A stretch of DNA of 64,000 nucleotides from a bacterium (GTDB taxonomy: Bacteria > Desulfobacterota > Binatia > HRBIN30 > CADEER01): the NCBI GenBank assembly GCA_030430165.1, contig JAUIGL010000020.1, positions 1-64,000 on the forward strand. Reading direction: 5' to 3'. Below are positions 18,618-26,654 of the stretch, piece by piece (the stretch's first letter is position 1; every line of letters begins with the position of its first letter). A program made the translations under genes and the position numbers. Under the pieces are notes generated by a model. It worked only from the letters and a program-made list of their open reading frames with translations, ran no database searches and was not told the origin of the DNA.

Positions 18618-18636
18618 ATTCTCTCAGAACGAGAGC
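18618..18636 (-). promoter_or_regulatory. Operator-like dyad upstream of the DUF35-thiolase operon
   Basis: On the plus strand ATTCTC-TCAGAAC-GAGAGC: ten of twelve dyad bases match the perfect copy at 37747-37765, and six of the seven spacer bases match too (TCAGAAC against TCAAAAC). On the coding strand a TATTTT box begins two bases after the GAGAAT half, so the site would cover the core promoter. Confidence 0.5.
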
Positions 18637-18672
18637 GTCAGTTTAGGCCAGGCCCCGGTGGACCGCTACCCT

Positions 18673-19506
18673 TCAACCGCCGGCGGCGGCGAAGTCGAAG
18701 TCTTCGAGCATCGCCCGGAAGCGGTCTTCGACCAGGGGCCGGGTCTGCGGGTGGGTGAGCACCAGAAAGCGGTTCGCCCGGATCGCTCGGATGACGATCG
18801 GCCCCACCTCCTCGGCCGGCATCACCTTCACCGGCGGCGGCGGCGCACCGCCCGCCGCCTGGTGCGGGCTCGCCTGCTCGCCGAAGGCGTCGGGCCGGTT
18901 GGCGGCGGACGTGGCCATCAGGTCCGAGGCGACGACGCCCGGGCAGAGCACCGAGACACCGATCCCCTGCTCCGCGAGCTCGGCGCGAAGCATCTCGCTG
19001 TAGCCGACCGTCGCGTACTTCGATGCGATGTAGGCGCCGATCGGAGCGCGAACTTCCGAGACGATTCCGCCGAGCGAGGCGGTGGTGACGATGTGCGCGT
19101 CGGGCGCGCTGGCGCGCAGCGCCGGCAGGAACGCGTCGACCGTCTTGACGATCCCGAGAACGTTCACCGAGAGCGTGTACTCCCAATCGCTGAGGGTGTG
19201 CTGCGCCAGCGATCCGACCCGCGCCAGCACCCCGGCATTGGCACACAGGAGATTGACGCCACCGGCCCAGTTGTCGATCTCGCGAACCGCGGCGGCGAGG
19301 GATTCTTCGGACGTGACGTCGACACCGATGCCGAGCGCGCGACCGCCGGCGGACTCGATCTCGGACGCCACCGCCTCGGCGCTCGACTGGCGGATGTCGG
19401 CCACCGCGACCGCCATCCCTGCCGCGCCGAACGTGCGCGCGATGCCGCGGCCGATACCGCTCCCGCCACCGGTGACGACTGCTACGCGGCCATTCAGATC
19501 GTCCAT
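18673..19506 (-). CDS. Short-chain dehydrogenase/reductase
   Basis: 277 residues, classical SDR. T-G-G-G-S-G-I-G at 12-19 binds NAD(P), N-A-G follows at 90-92, and the catalytic S144, Y159 and K163 are present. The C-terminal 70 residues are longer than in FabG-like members and proline-rich around 215-225. It is last in an apparent operon (Rieske alpha, 111-residue protein, oxocamphor-hydrolase-like enzyme, SDR), where oxidation of an alcohol made by the Rieske enzyme to a ketone would supply the diketone for the hydrolase. Confidence 0.85.
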   Translation of the reverse strand: MDDLNGRVAVVTGGGSGIGRGIARTFGAAGMAVAVADIRQSSAEAVASEIESAGGRALGIGVDVTSEESLAAAVREIDNWAGGVNLLCANAGVLARVGSLAQHTLSDWEYTLSVNVLGIVKTVDAFLPALRASAPDAHIVTTASLGGIVSEVRAPIGAYIASKYATVGYSEMLRAELAEQGIGVSVLCPGVVASDLMATSAANRPDAFGEQASPHQAAGGAPPPPVKVMPAEEVGPIVIRAIRANRFLVLTHPQTRPLVEDRFRAMLEDFDFAAAGG

Positions 19507-19519
19507 CGAGCTACTCGCG

Positions 19520-20356
19520 TCACTTCTTCTTCCACAGGTCGGGGTCGTTCCAGGCGCGGTCGAGCGGCTGCATGCCGCCGCCGTAGGGGGTGAACTGCGT
19601 CATCCCGAGGATCTCCATGGTCTGACCGAAGCCGAGGTCGTTGACCGCGGCTCGCTTGAACTCCTGCACGAAGGTACGCCGCGTGTGGCGCAGCACGATC
19701 GGCGAGAAGCGGAGCAGATAGCGGGCGATCTCCCAGGCGCGATCCATCAGGTCGGCCTTGGGCAGCACTTCGTTGACCGCGCCCCACTCCTGCGCCATCT
19801 GCGCCGTGATCTTCTGGCCCATCAGCTGGGCGTAGCGATAGCGGTTGCGACCGAGAACCAGCGGCCAGATGTTCTGCAGCCCGTCGCCCGGCGAAAGGTT
19901 GCGCGGAAAGTGGGCGAGATCCTGGAAGTAGGTATCGTCGGAGGCGAGCACGATGTCGCACATCAACGCCAGCTCGGAGTGGATGTTGGAGGGCCCGTTG
20001 ACCGCCGCGATCATGATCGCGTCGATCTCGAGCAGGTTGATGTGGCGCAGCCGTCCGTACCACCCCATCTCCTCGGCCCACTCGGTCGGAGCTTCGAAGT
20101 AGGGACGCTTGGTCTCCTCCTGCCCCCAGTTGGCGTTGAAGTTTTCTCCGGTACCGGTGTAGATCGCGACCCGGATGTCGCGGTCTCCGGCGACGTCGTT
20201 GAACAGGTTGGCGATGTCGTGATGGGTTCGCTCGTCCCACACTGCCGAGCCGCCGTCGCGGTGCATCCGGATCAACAGGATGCCGTCGTCGGTCTTCTCC
20301 AAAGCGAAGTCGGGGTAGCGGTCGCGATACTCCTCGAACTTGGTCAGGCGTGGCAT
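19520..20356 (-). CDS. 6-oxocamphor-hydrolase-like crotonase (beta-diketone hydrolase)
   Basis: 278 residues. Within the crotonase fold it keeps the catalytic set of Rhodococcus 6-oxocamphor hydrolase: H46 (T-H-H-D-I, like H45), H126 (N-I-H-S-E, like H122), H149 (D-L-A-H-F-P, like H145) and D158 (S-P-G-D-G, like D154); the 23- and 9-residue spacings are identical. That enzyme cleaves a cyclic beta-diketone without CoA by a retro-Claisen reaction. Strong AAGGAGG before ATG 20356. A second copy lies at 43076. An ordinary enoyl-CoA hydratase is unlikely because the usual glutamates are replaced by this set. Confidence 0.82.
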   Translation of the reverse strand: MPRLTKFEEYRDRYPDFALEKTDDGILLIRMHRDGGSAVWDERTHHDIANLFNDVAGDRDIRVAIYTGTGENFNANWGQEETKRPYFEAPTEWAEEMGWYGRLRHINLLEIDAIMIAAVNGPSNIHSELALMCDIVLASDDTYFQDLAHFPRNLSPGDGLQNIWPLVLGRNRYRYAQLMGQKITAQMAQEWGAVNEVLPKADLMDRAWEIARYLLRFSPIVLRHTRRTFVQEFKRAAVNDLGFGQTMEILGMTQFTPYGGGMQPLDRAWNDPDLWKKK

Positions 20357-20372
20357 CGGTCCTCCTTGTCGG

Positions 20373-20708
20373 TCACGGGCGAGGCTCGCCGATGCGGTCG
20401 ATGCGCGCCGACCCGCCGTTGATCACCTCGGGCTGCTTCCACACTTCTACCGCGTAGGACACCATCAGCAGCGAGTGGAGGAGCTGCAGCAGCCGCTCGG
20501 CATCCCGGGGCATGTCGTCGAGCGGATAGCGGTCGCACCAGGCGATCGCCGCCTCGGCGCGCGGGAAGACGGCGTCGTAGAACGCCTGCAGATCCTCCAT
20601 CGAGCTCTGCAGTCTCAGCTCCCAGCGCTCGGGCTCCGTCGCCAGGCACCAGGTCGGCGCCCAGGGCTCGAGGTCGGCGAACTCGTCCGGCAGCAGCGCC
20701 TCCGTCAT
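20373..20708 (-). CDS. Conserved 111-residue protein paired with Rieske oxygenase (copy 1)
   Basis: 111 residues, function unknown, no signal peptide or membrane segment. It aligns without gaps to the protein at 24284 and is about half identical by eye. Shared blocks are W-C-L near 20, E-P-E-R near 25, F-Y-D-A near 43, P-R-A-E near 49, P-L-D-D-x-P near 62, the leucine-rich helix at 72-82 and V-E-x-W-K-Q-P near 87. ATG 20708 overlaps the stop of the Rieske alpha gene (ATGA), so it is made in step with the oxygenase. A small assembly or subunit role is plausible but not shown. Confidence 0.8.
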   Translation of the reverse strand: MTEALLPDEFADLEPWAPTWCLATEPERWELRLQSSMEDLQAFYDAVFPRAEAAIAWCDRYPLDDMPRDAERLLQLLHSLLMVSYAVEVWKQPEVINGGSARIDRIGEPRP

Positions 20709-21979
20709 CGCTTCGACTCCCCCCCCTGCTGGCGAGCATACGCCTCGACCCAGTCCCCCACCGTCTTGTGGAAGTGGCGCACCAGGACCTCCTGGTCGTT
20801 GAGCGGGAACTCGTCGAACGCCTGCTGCTCGAGGCCCATCTGCGTTCCGTCGAGCGTACCCGCGTCCTGCAACCCGTACTCCTTGAACGTCAGCGCCGCG
20901 TACTCGCGCGCCAGCCGCTCACTCGCTTTGGTCGCCGGCACGAAGTGGAGATCGCCCTCGAACACGTGCGTGTTGTGCGAGGTCGGCCAGTAGCGGTAGG
21001 TGACGAACCAATTGCGCTCGTAGATCAGGATCTCGAGGTTGGGAAACACCTGGAAGTTGTCGATGCCCCAGCGGGAGATCCCCGACGGGTTGACCCCGGG
21101 CAGATCGGCGCCAAAGTCGGGCGCGTCCCACGGGCCGGTGTTGCCGCTGCGCGTCAGCGCCTCGGCCGGGTAGAGATGCTCGGCCGGCCACGCCTGCTTG
21201 TAGGTGCCGCTGGTGCTGACCATGCGGTGCGGCCCGTCGATCTGGTAGTGCGCGGCCTCGAACTCGTACTCGGGATTCTGCGCCTCGGGTGTCGGACCGA
21301 GCTGGTGCGTGTGCAACGGCGGCACGTGGTAGTACTCCTGGAACGCGTCGATGAAGACCTTCCAGTTGCTGTCGTTCTCGGCGCGGAACGAGTAGCGCTC
21401 CGTCATGCGATCGAAGGGGTAGCCGTCGAGTGCGCCGACCATCGGCCCGAGGTAGTCGCGCAGCGACTGGGGCGGTTGCTCGGCGAGGTTGACGAAGATG
21501 AACCCGGCCCAGGTGTCGAAGTGGATCGGCGCCAGCCCGAGAGCGTCCTGTTGCAAGTCGAAGAACTCGTTCGCCTGGTGCACGTAGGTGCAGGCGCCGT
21601 CGAGACCGTAGCGCCAGCCGTGGTACTTGCAGACGAACTGCCGCGCCTTGCCGCAGGACTCGCCCTTGGGCGTACCCTCCCACAACAGCTTGTTGCCGCG
21701 GTGGCGGCAGACGTTGTGGAAGGCCCGCACGCGTCCGTCGAGGTCGCGGGTGACGACGATCGAAGTCCGCAGACCCGGCAGAATCTTGGTGAAGTAGGTA
21801 CCGTTGCGGGGCAGCTGCTCCATGCGCCCGGCGTACAGCCAGGCGCGCTTGAAGATCGCCTCGCGCTCGAGCTGGTAGAACTCGGGCGAGATCGAGTCGG
21901 CGAACGAAATCGGGCCGGTGCCGAGCTCCGGATAGTGCTCGGTCCACGTGCCCTCGGCTGGTTTCTGAAAGCGCCCCAC
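20705..21979 (-). CDS. Rieske non-haem iron oxygenase, alpha subunit (module 1)
   Basis: 424 residues from GTG 21979. Rieske ligands C91-x-H93 and C117-x2-H120; the mononuclear iron site is in N-W-K-x3-D-A-F-Q-E-Y-Y-H with D211, H218 and H223. Close paralogue of the protein at 22970 (roughly half identical by eye). It heads an operon with the 111-residue protein, the oxocamphor-hydrolase-like enzyme and an SDR. Hydroxylation of an alicyclic or steroid-like substrate fits that set. Its promoter region holds an operator-like dyad (22032-22050). Confidence 0.92.
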   Translation of the reverse strand: MGRFQKPAEGTWTEHYPELGTGPISFADSISPEFYQLEREAIFKRAWLYAGRMEQLPRNGTYFTKILPGLRTSIVVTRDLDGRVRAFHNVCRHRGNKLLWEGTPKGESCGKARQFVCKYHGWRYGLDGACTYVHQANEFFDLQQDALGLAPIHFDTWAGFIFVNLAEQPPQSLRDYLGPMVGALDGYPFDRMTERYSFRAENDSNWKVFIDAFQEYYHVPPLHTHQLGPTPEAQNPEYEFEAAHYQIDGPHRMVSTSGTYKQAWPAEHLYPAEALTRSGNTGPWDAPDFGADLPGVNPSGISRWGIDNFQVFPNLEILIYERNWFVTYRYWPTSHNTHVFEGDLHFVPATKASERLAREYAALTFKEYGLQDAGTLDGTQMGLEQQAFDEFPLNDQEVLVRHFHKTVGDWVEAYARQQGGESKR

Positions 21980-22031
21980 GATCGGTTTCTCGAAGACATC
22001 CGCGCGGCCACTAGCGCTGTGCGGAAATCAC

Positions 22032-22050
22032 ATTCTCGCAAATCAAGAAC
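22032..22050. promoter_or_regulatory. Operator-like dyad between Rieske module 1 and an SDR
   Basis: ATTCTC-GCAAATC-AAGAAC: left half exact, right half four of six against the GAGAAT of the 37747 copy. On the minus strand GAGAA runs into TGTGAT, the same position at which TATAAT follows at 37765, so it may sit on the Rieske promoter. The SDR start on the other strand is 58 bases away. Confidence 0.42.
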
Positions 22051-22052
22051 AT

Positions 22053-22062
22053 GGTTGCAACC
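22053..22062. promoter_or_regulatory. GGTTGCAACC palindrome (copy 1)
   Basis: Perfect 10-bp palindrome preceded by AT, three bases after the dyad at 22032. The same 12-bp string ATGGTTGCAACC occurs between the amidohydrolase and P450 genes at 52400-52411. Both places are divergent promoter regions. Confidence 0.35.
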
Positions 22063-22107
22063 AAGTCCCGGCTGCTCCATAATCCGCGAAAAGGGGGCAA
22101 GGCAGGG

Positions 22108-22863
22108 ATGGGAGCAAACGAACGAGTCGCCGTCGTCACCGGAGCAGCATCTGGAATGGGTTTGGCGATCGCGCGGCAACTGGGGGCTCGGGGCCACCGC
22201 GTCGCCCTGCTCGACTTGCAGGGCGACGCGGCGCTTCGCGAGGCAGAAGCCCTGCGCGCGAACGGCGCAACGGCAACGGCGGCAGCCGTCGACGTCACCG
22301 ACCGGGCGGCGGTCGACGCCGCTCTCGACGAGGTCCGCGCCGAGCTCGGTCCGATCGCGATCATGGTGGCGAGCGCCGGCCTCGACGCCTTCGAGCCACT
22401 CACCAAAATCTCGGCCGAGAGCTGGGAACGGGTGCTCGCCGTCAACCTCACCGGCACGTTCCACTGCCTGCAGGCAGCGGCCCCCGACATGATCGAGGCT
22501 CGCTGGGGCCGGATGGTGACGATCGCCTCGTCGAGCGGTCAGTCAGGAGCGCCGCGCATGGCGCACTACGTCGCCGCCAAGGGCGGAGTGATCGCGCTCA
22601 CCAAGGGGCTAGCGCTGGAGCTGGCGCCGCACGGGATCACGGTCAACTCCGTCTCGCCGGGCATGATCGACACACCGATGCTGCGACGCGCCGAGGCCGG
22701 TGGCGACATCGGCAGCCTCGACAAGATCGCTCCGCGAGTGATTCCGGTGGGCCGGCCCGGAACCAGCGACGAAATCGCCGCGGCGTGCGCCTACCTATGT
22801 TCCGACGAAGCCAGCTTCACGACAGGCCAGACGATCGGCGTCAACGGGGGCATGGTCCTGTGA
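22108..22863 (+). CDS. FabG-like short-chain dehydrogenase
   Basis: 251 residues. T-G-A-A-S-G-M-G at 11-18, catalytic serine at 141-143, Y154 and K158; it ends in the usual G-Q-T-I-G-V-N-G-G. ATG 22108 follows AAGGCAGGG; the in-frame start at 22051 would run through the operator and is not supported. It lies between the two divergent Rieske modules and is followed 106 bases later by module 2 on the same strand. It could oxidise the hydroxylated product of either oxygenase. Confidence 0.88.
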   Translation: MGANERVAVVTGAASGMGLAIARQLGARGHRVALLDLQGDAALREAEALRANGATATAAAVDVTDRAAVDAALDEVRAELGPIAIMVASAGLDAFEPLTKISAESWERVLAVNLTGTFHCLQAAAPDMIEARWGRMVTIASSSGQSGAPRMAHYVAAKGGVIALTKGLALELAPHGITVNSVSPGMIDTPMLRRAEAGGDIGSLDKIAPRVIPVGRPGTSDEIAAACAYLCSDEASFTTGQTIGVNGGMVL

Positions 22864-22969
22864 GATCGCAGATGCACCCATCGCCTCGCCGCTGGCACCG
22901 AGCCCAGCAGAGCGCGACTCGCCACACGAAGCGCGCGGCGGGGCGATCATTCCAAGGGAGGAGTGAGCC

Positions 22970-24280
22970 ATGACCAAGAATCCGAAGAACCTGAAGATTC
23001 CGAAACAAGCCGCGAGACAGTACCCGAAGCCGCCCGAGGGGAGCTGGACCGAGCACTGCCCCGAGCTCGACACCGACCCCATCTCCTACGAGAACTCGAT
23101 CTCGCCCGAGTTCTTCGAGCTCGAGCGAGAAGCCGTCTTCAAACGCGCCTGGCTCAACGTCGGTCGGGTCGAGCAACTGCGGCGCAAGGGGAGCTTCTTC
23201 ACCAAGGAGATCCCCGGACTCAAGACGTCCCTGATCATCGTGCGCGGCAAAGACGACAAGATCCGCGCCTTCCACAACGTCTGCCGCCACCGCGGCAACA
23301 AGCTGGTGTGGAACGATCACCCGGCCGAGGAAGTCAGCGGCACCTGCCGGCAATTCGCCTGCAAGTACCACGGCTGGACGTACGACCTCGAGGGCAAGCT
23401 CAACTTCATCCTGCAGGAGGGCGAGTTCTTCGGAATCGACAAAGCCGACTACCCTCTCGTCTCGGTGCACTGCGACGTGTGGAAGGGGTTCATCTTCGTC
23501 AACTTTGCCGAGCAACCGGAGAAGTCGCTCGACGAGTTCCTCGGGCCGATGATCACCGCCATCGACTACCCCTTCGAGAAGCTGACCCAGCGCTACTACT
23601 ACCGCGGCGACATCCGCAGCAATTGGAAGATCTTCCACGACGCCTTCCAGGAGTTCTACCACCCGCCGATCCTGCACGGGCACCAGAACCCGGTAATGCG
23701 GCAGGCCGACTACAAGGACCAGGGCTTCTACACCAGCCACTTCCAGGTCGACGGACCGCACCGTGTGGGATCGACCAGCGGCGGCGCGGGCGGAAAGCTC
23801 ATCCCGGAGTTCTACAATCCGATCGAGCAGGTGATGCGCAGCGGTCTGTTCGGCCCCTGGGACCCGTCCGAGATCGTCGGCGACGAGCTTCCCGCCGGCC
23901 TCAACCCGGGCAACAAGGACAACTGGGGTCTGGATTCGTTCCAGATCTTCCCCAACTTCGCGATCGTCTTCTGGGAGACCGGTTGGTACCTCACCTACCA
24001 CTACTGGCCGGTCGCACACGACCGGCTGCTCTTCGAGGCAAACGCCTACTTCACCCCGCCGCGCAACGTGCGCGAGCGCCTCGCCCAGCAGCTCGGCATC
24101 GCCACCATCAAAGAGTACGCGCTCGAAGACTGCGGCACCCTGGAGGCGACGCAGATGGGTCTCGAGTCGCGGGTCGTCACCTCGTTTCCCCTGGGCGACC
24201 AGGAATTCATGTGCCGCCACCTGAACAAGATGATCAACAACTGGGTCGACGACTACAAGCGCTCGCGCGCGGAGGGATGA
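22970..24280 (+). CDS. Rieske non-haem iron oxygenase, alpha subunit (module 2)
   Basis: 436 residues. Rieske ligands C105-x-H107 and C131-x2-H134; N-W-K-I-F-H-D-A-F-Q-E-F-Y-H carries D224, H231 and H236. A lysine-rich N-terminal tail of about 20 residues is absent from module 1. AAGGGAGGAG precedes ATG 22970. Three bases after its stop comes the second copy of the 111-residue protein, then an NTF2-like protein. The repeated pairing shows that oxygenase and small protein were duplicated together. Confidence 0.92.
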   Translation: MTKNPKNLKIPKQAARQYPKPPEGSWTEHCPELDTDPISYENSISPEFFELEREAVFKRAWLNVGRVEQLRRKGSFFTKEIPGLKTSLIIVRGKDDKIRAFHNVCRHRGNKLVWNDHPAEEVSGTCRQFACKYHGWTYDLEGKLNFILQEGEFFGIDKADYPLVSVHCDVWKGFIFVNFAEQPEKSLDEFLGPMITAIDYPFEKLTQRYYYRGDIRSNWKIFHDAFQEFYHPPILHGHQNPVMRQADYKDQGFYTSHFQVDGPHRVGSTSGGAGGKLIPEFYNPIEQVMRSGLFGPWDPSEIVGDELPAGLNPGNKDNWGLDSFQIFPNFAIVFWETGWYLTYHYWPVAHDRLLFEANAYFTPPRNVRERLAQQLGIATIKEYALEDCGTLEATQMGLESRVVTSFPLGDQEFMCRHLNKMINNWVDDYKRSRAEG

Positions 24281-24283
24281 CCG

Positions 24284-24619
24284 ATGGCCGACGCACTGCT
24301 GCCCCCCGAATTTTCAGCACTCGAGCCCTTCGTCGAGGACTGGTGCCTCGACAGTGAGCCGGAGCGCTACGCCAAGCGGCTGTCCAGCTCGATGGACGAG
24401 ATCCAGGAGTTCTACGACGCGACCATGCCCCGCGCCGAGGAAGCGATTCAGTACCTGGACAAGCTGCCGCTCGACGACCTCCCGGAAGACGCGTTCCGTC
24501 TGCTCAAGCTGCTGTACTCGCTGATCCTGATGTCGTTCCCGGTGGAGATCTGGAAACAGCCCTACATCCCGGACACCGGTACCGCCGAGTTCGCGCTCAA
24601 GATCGAGCCGGTGCCGTGA
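24284..24619 (+). CDS. Conserved 111-residue protein paired with Rieske oxygenase (copy 2)
   Basis: 111 residues, same length as copy 1 at 20373 and aligned to it without gaps. Starts three bases after the Rieske stop and its TGA overlaps the GTG of the next gene (GTGA). Predicted largely helical, acidic, cytoplasmic. No known domain is recognised. Position suggests a maturation factor or small subunit specific to this Rieske subfamily, or a regulator of it. Confidence 0.8.
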   Translation: MADALLPPEFSALEPFVEDWCLDSEPERYAKRLSSSMDEIQEFYDATMPRAEEAIQYLDKLPLDDLPEDAFRLLKLLYSLILMSFPVEIWKQPYIPDTGTAEFALKIEPVP

Positions 24620-25050
24620 GCCAGGACTCGCAGCAAACCGCCGATCTGGTCGAGATCCACCAACTCTGTTCGCGCTACCTCGCGTTCGCCAGTCAGTTCG
24701 TCGTCGACAAGTGGCTCGAGGTCTTCACTCCGGACGTCCAGTACACCGCCTTCGGCACGGCGTACACGATCGATCGCATGCCGGCGCTGCTCGACGCCGC
24801 ACCGCGCGGCCAGTTCATCGGCAACATGCCGGTGGTGGACTTCGACGGCAGCGACCGCGCCACCGGCGTGCAACACTTCGTCTTCATCGACCAGAAGACC
24901 CACGCGATGCGCCTGGCCTGGTACAAGGACGAGTACGTCCGCACCCCAGAAGGCTGGCGCATCCGCCGCCGCTCGACCACCTTCCTGCGCAAGCACGGAG
25001 GCGTCGACTCGGGAGTCCAACACGACCCCCTCGCCGAGCGCGACGACTGA
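24616..25050 (+). CDS. SnoaL/NTF2-like protein
   Basis: 144 residues, GTG start overlapping the previous stop. The first helix (L-V-E-I-H-Q-L-C-S-R-Y) and following W-L-E-V-F-T-P-D-V segment are typical of SnoaL_4 proteins, an alpha+beta barrel used by Rieske beta subunits and by steroid isomerases and dehydratases. The N-terminal D-D/Y-R pattern of dehydratases is not clear. As third gene of module 2 it may be the beta subunit of that oxygenase or act on its product. Confidence 0.75.
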   Translation: MSQDSQQTADLVEIHQLCSRYLAFASQFVVDKWLEVFTPDVQYTAFGTAYTIDRMPALLDAAPRGQFIGNMPVVDFDGSDRATGVQHFVFIDQKTHAMRLAWYKDEYVRTPEGWRIRRRSTTFLRKHGGVDSGVQHDPLAERDD

Positions 25051-25193
25051 TCGCCCCCCCTCGCCAACGAGAGAGGTCGGCCAACCCAGTCGTCCGAAGC
25101 TCGCAGAGCGGAGGAGGAAGGCCGGGTGAGGGTTCATGAGATGATTTCGCGAAGCGAAACCCCCTATCCCCCTCCCCCGCGGAAGGAGAAACC
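25051..25193. repeat. Palindromic spacer repeat, copy A (42-bp core 25122-25163)
   Basis: The core 25122-25163 is identical over 42 bases to 47392-47433. It contains the hairpin TTTCGC-GAA-GCGAAA at 25145-25159. The surrounding bases are rich in GAGAGG and CCCTC runs, as in other interspersed extragenic palindromes. It lies inside a same-strand run of genes, between the NTF2-like protein and the flavin monooxygenase. Confidence 0.7.
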
Positions 25194-26654
25194 TTGAGCC
25201 GAACCTCGCGCGCCAACCGCCCGCCGCGCATCGCCATCATCGGCGCCGGACCCGGCGGGCTGTGCATGGGCATCCGCCTCGAACAAGCCGGCTTCCACGA
25301 CTTCGAGATCCTCGAGAAAGCGAGCGGCGTCGGCGGCACCTGGTACCACAACCGCTATCCCGGCTGCGCCTGCGACATCCCGTCCCACCTCTACTCGTTC
25401 TCCTTCGAGCTCAAGCGCGACTGGTCGCGCCCCTACGCAACCCAACCGGAGATCCTCTCCTACCTCGAACACTGCGCCGAGAAGTACGGCATGCTGTCAC
25501 ACTGCCGCTTCGGCGACGCGGTGCGGCGCGCGCACTGGGACGAAGCGGCGGCGGAGTGGACGCTCGAGACCGAATCCGGTCGCGCGATCTCGGCAGATGT
25601 CGTCGTCAGCGCCGTCGGCATGTTCAATGACATCCGCCTGCCGGCGATCCCCGGGCTCGAGAGCTTCGCCGGCACATGCTTCCACTCGGCGCGATGGAAG
25701 CGGGATCACGACCTCTCCGGTGAAACGGTCGGCGTGATCGGCAGCGCCGCCAGCGCCGTCCAATTGGTCCCCGAGATCGCCAAGCAGGCCGGCATGGTGC
25801 ACCTGTTCCAACGCACCGCCAACTGGGTGGCGCCGAAACAAGACGATCCATTCAGCGAGGAGCAACTCGAGCACTTCCGCAACGACCCCCGCGTGGCGCC
25901 GGCGGTACGGCGCAAGATCTTCGAGTCTTTCGGCGGACCGCGCGCATTCGAAAGCGTGCGCAGCGAAATGGTCGCCGCCTGCATGGCCGAGATCGCCAAG
26001 GTCGAAGACCCGGCAGTGCGCGCGCGCCTGGTGCCCGACCACCCGTGGGGCGCCAAACGCCCGCTCCTTTCCAACGACTACTACCCGGCGTTCAACCGAG
26101 CCAACCTCGAGCTGGTGAGCGAGCCAATCGAACGCATCACCACCGACGGCATCGTCACCGACGACGGCCGGACGCGCACCGTCGACACCCTGATCCTGGC
26201 CACCGGTTTCGCGACCACCAAGTTCGCCTCGGCGATCGACATCAGCGGCCGCGGTGGGCTATCCATCAACCACGCTTGGAACGACGGCGCGCAGGCCTAC
26301 AAGGGAGTGGTGACGGCCGGTTTTCCGAACCTGTTCATGCTCTACGGACCAAACACCAACGCCGATTCGATCATCACCATGATCGAGTACCAAACGGACT
26401 ACGTGCTGCGTCAGATCCAGCGCATCACCGACCAGCAGCTGGCCTGGATCGACGTCAAGCCGGAGCCGATGGCCGAGTACAACGCCGAGATCCAGCGTGA
26501 GCTCGAGGAAATCTCGATGTGGCACGCCGGCGCATCCGACTACTACCGCGCCGCGAGCGGCCGTATCGTCACCCAATGGCCGCGCTCGATGCCCGCTCTC
26601 CAAGAGGCGCTGTCGGGGCTCGACGAGGACGCCTACGAGGTGGCTTCGCTGTGA
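25194..26654 (+). CDS. Flavin-binding monooxygenase of Baeyer-Villiger type
   Basis: 486 residues from a TTG start supported by GGAAGGAG just ahead. FAD-binding G17-x-G19-x2-G22; the Baeyer-Villiger fingerprint F158-x-G160-x3-H164-x3-W168, here followed by K instead of the common P or D; a second dinucleotide motif I-G-S-A-A-S-A near 180-186; and L-A-T-G-F near 331. It would insert oxygen next to a ketone using NADPH, giving an ester or lactone. The next gene overlaps by four bases (GTGA), so the TPP enzyme is co-expressed. Confidence 0.85.
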   Translation: MSRTSRANRPPRIAIIGAGPGGLCMGIRLEQAGFHDFEILEKASGVGGTWYHNRYPGCACDIPSHLYSFSFELKRDWSRPYATQPEILSYLEHCAEKYGMLSHCRFGDAVRRAHWDEAAAEWTLETESGRAISADVVVSAVGMFNDIRLPAIPGLESFAGTCFHSARWKRDHDLSGETVGVIGSAASAVQLVPEIAKQAGMVHLFQRTANWVAPKQDDPFSEEQLEHFRNDPRVAPAVRRKIFESFGGPRAFESVRSEMVAACMAEIAKVEDPAVRARLVPDHPWGAKRPLLSNDYYPAFNRANLELVSEPIERITTDGIVTDDGRTRTVDTLILATGFATTKFASAIDISGRGGLSINHAWNDGAQAYKGVVTAGFPNLFMLYGPNTNADSIITMIEYQTDYVLRQIQRITDQQLAWIDVKPEPMAEYNAEIQRELEEISMWHAGASDYYRAASGRIVTQWPRSMPALQEALSGLDEDAYEVASL

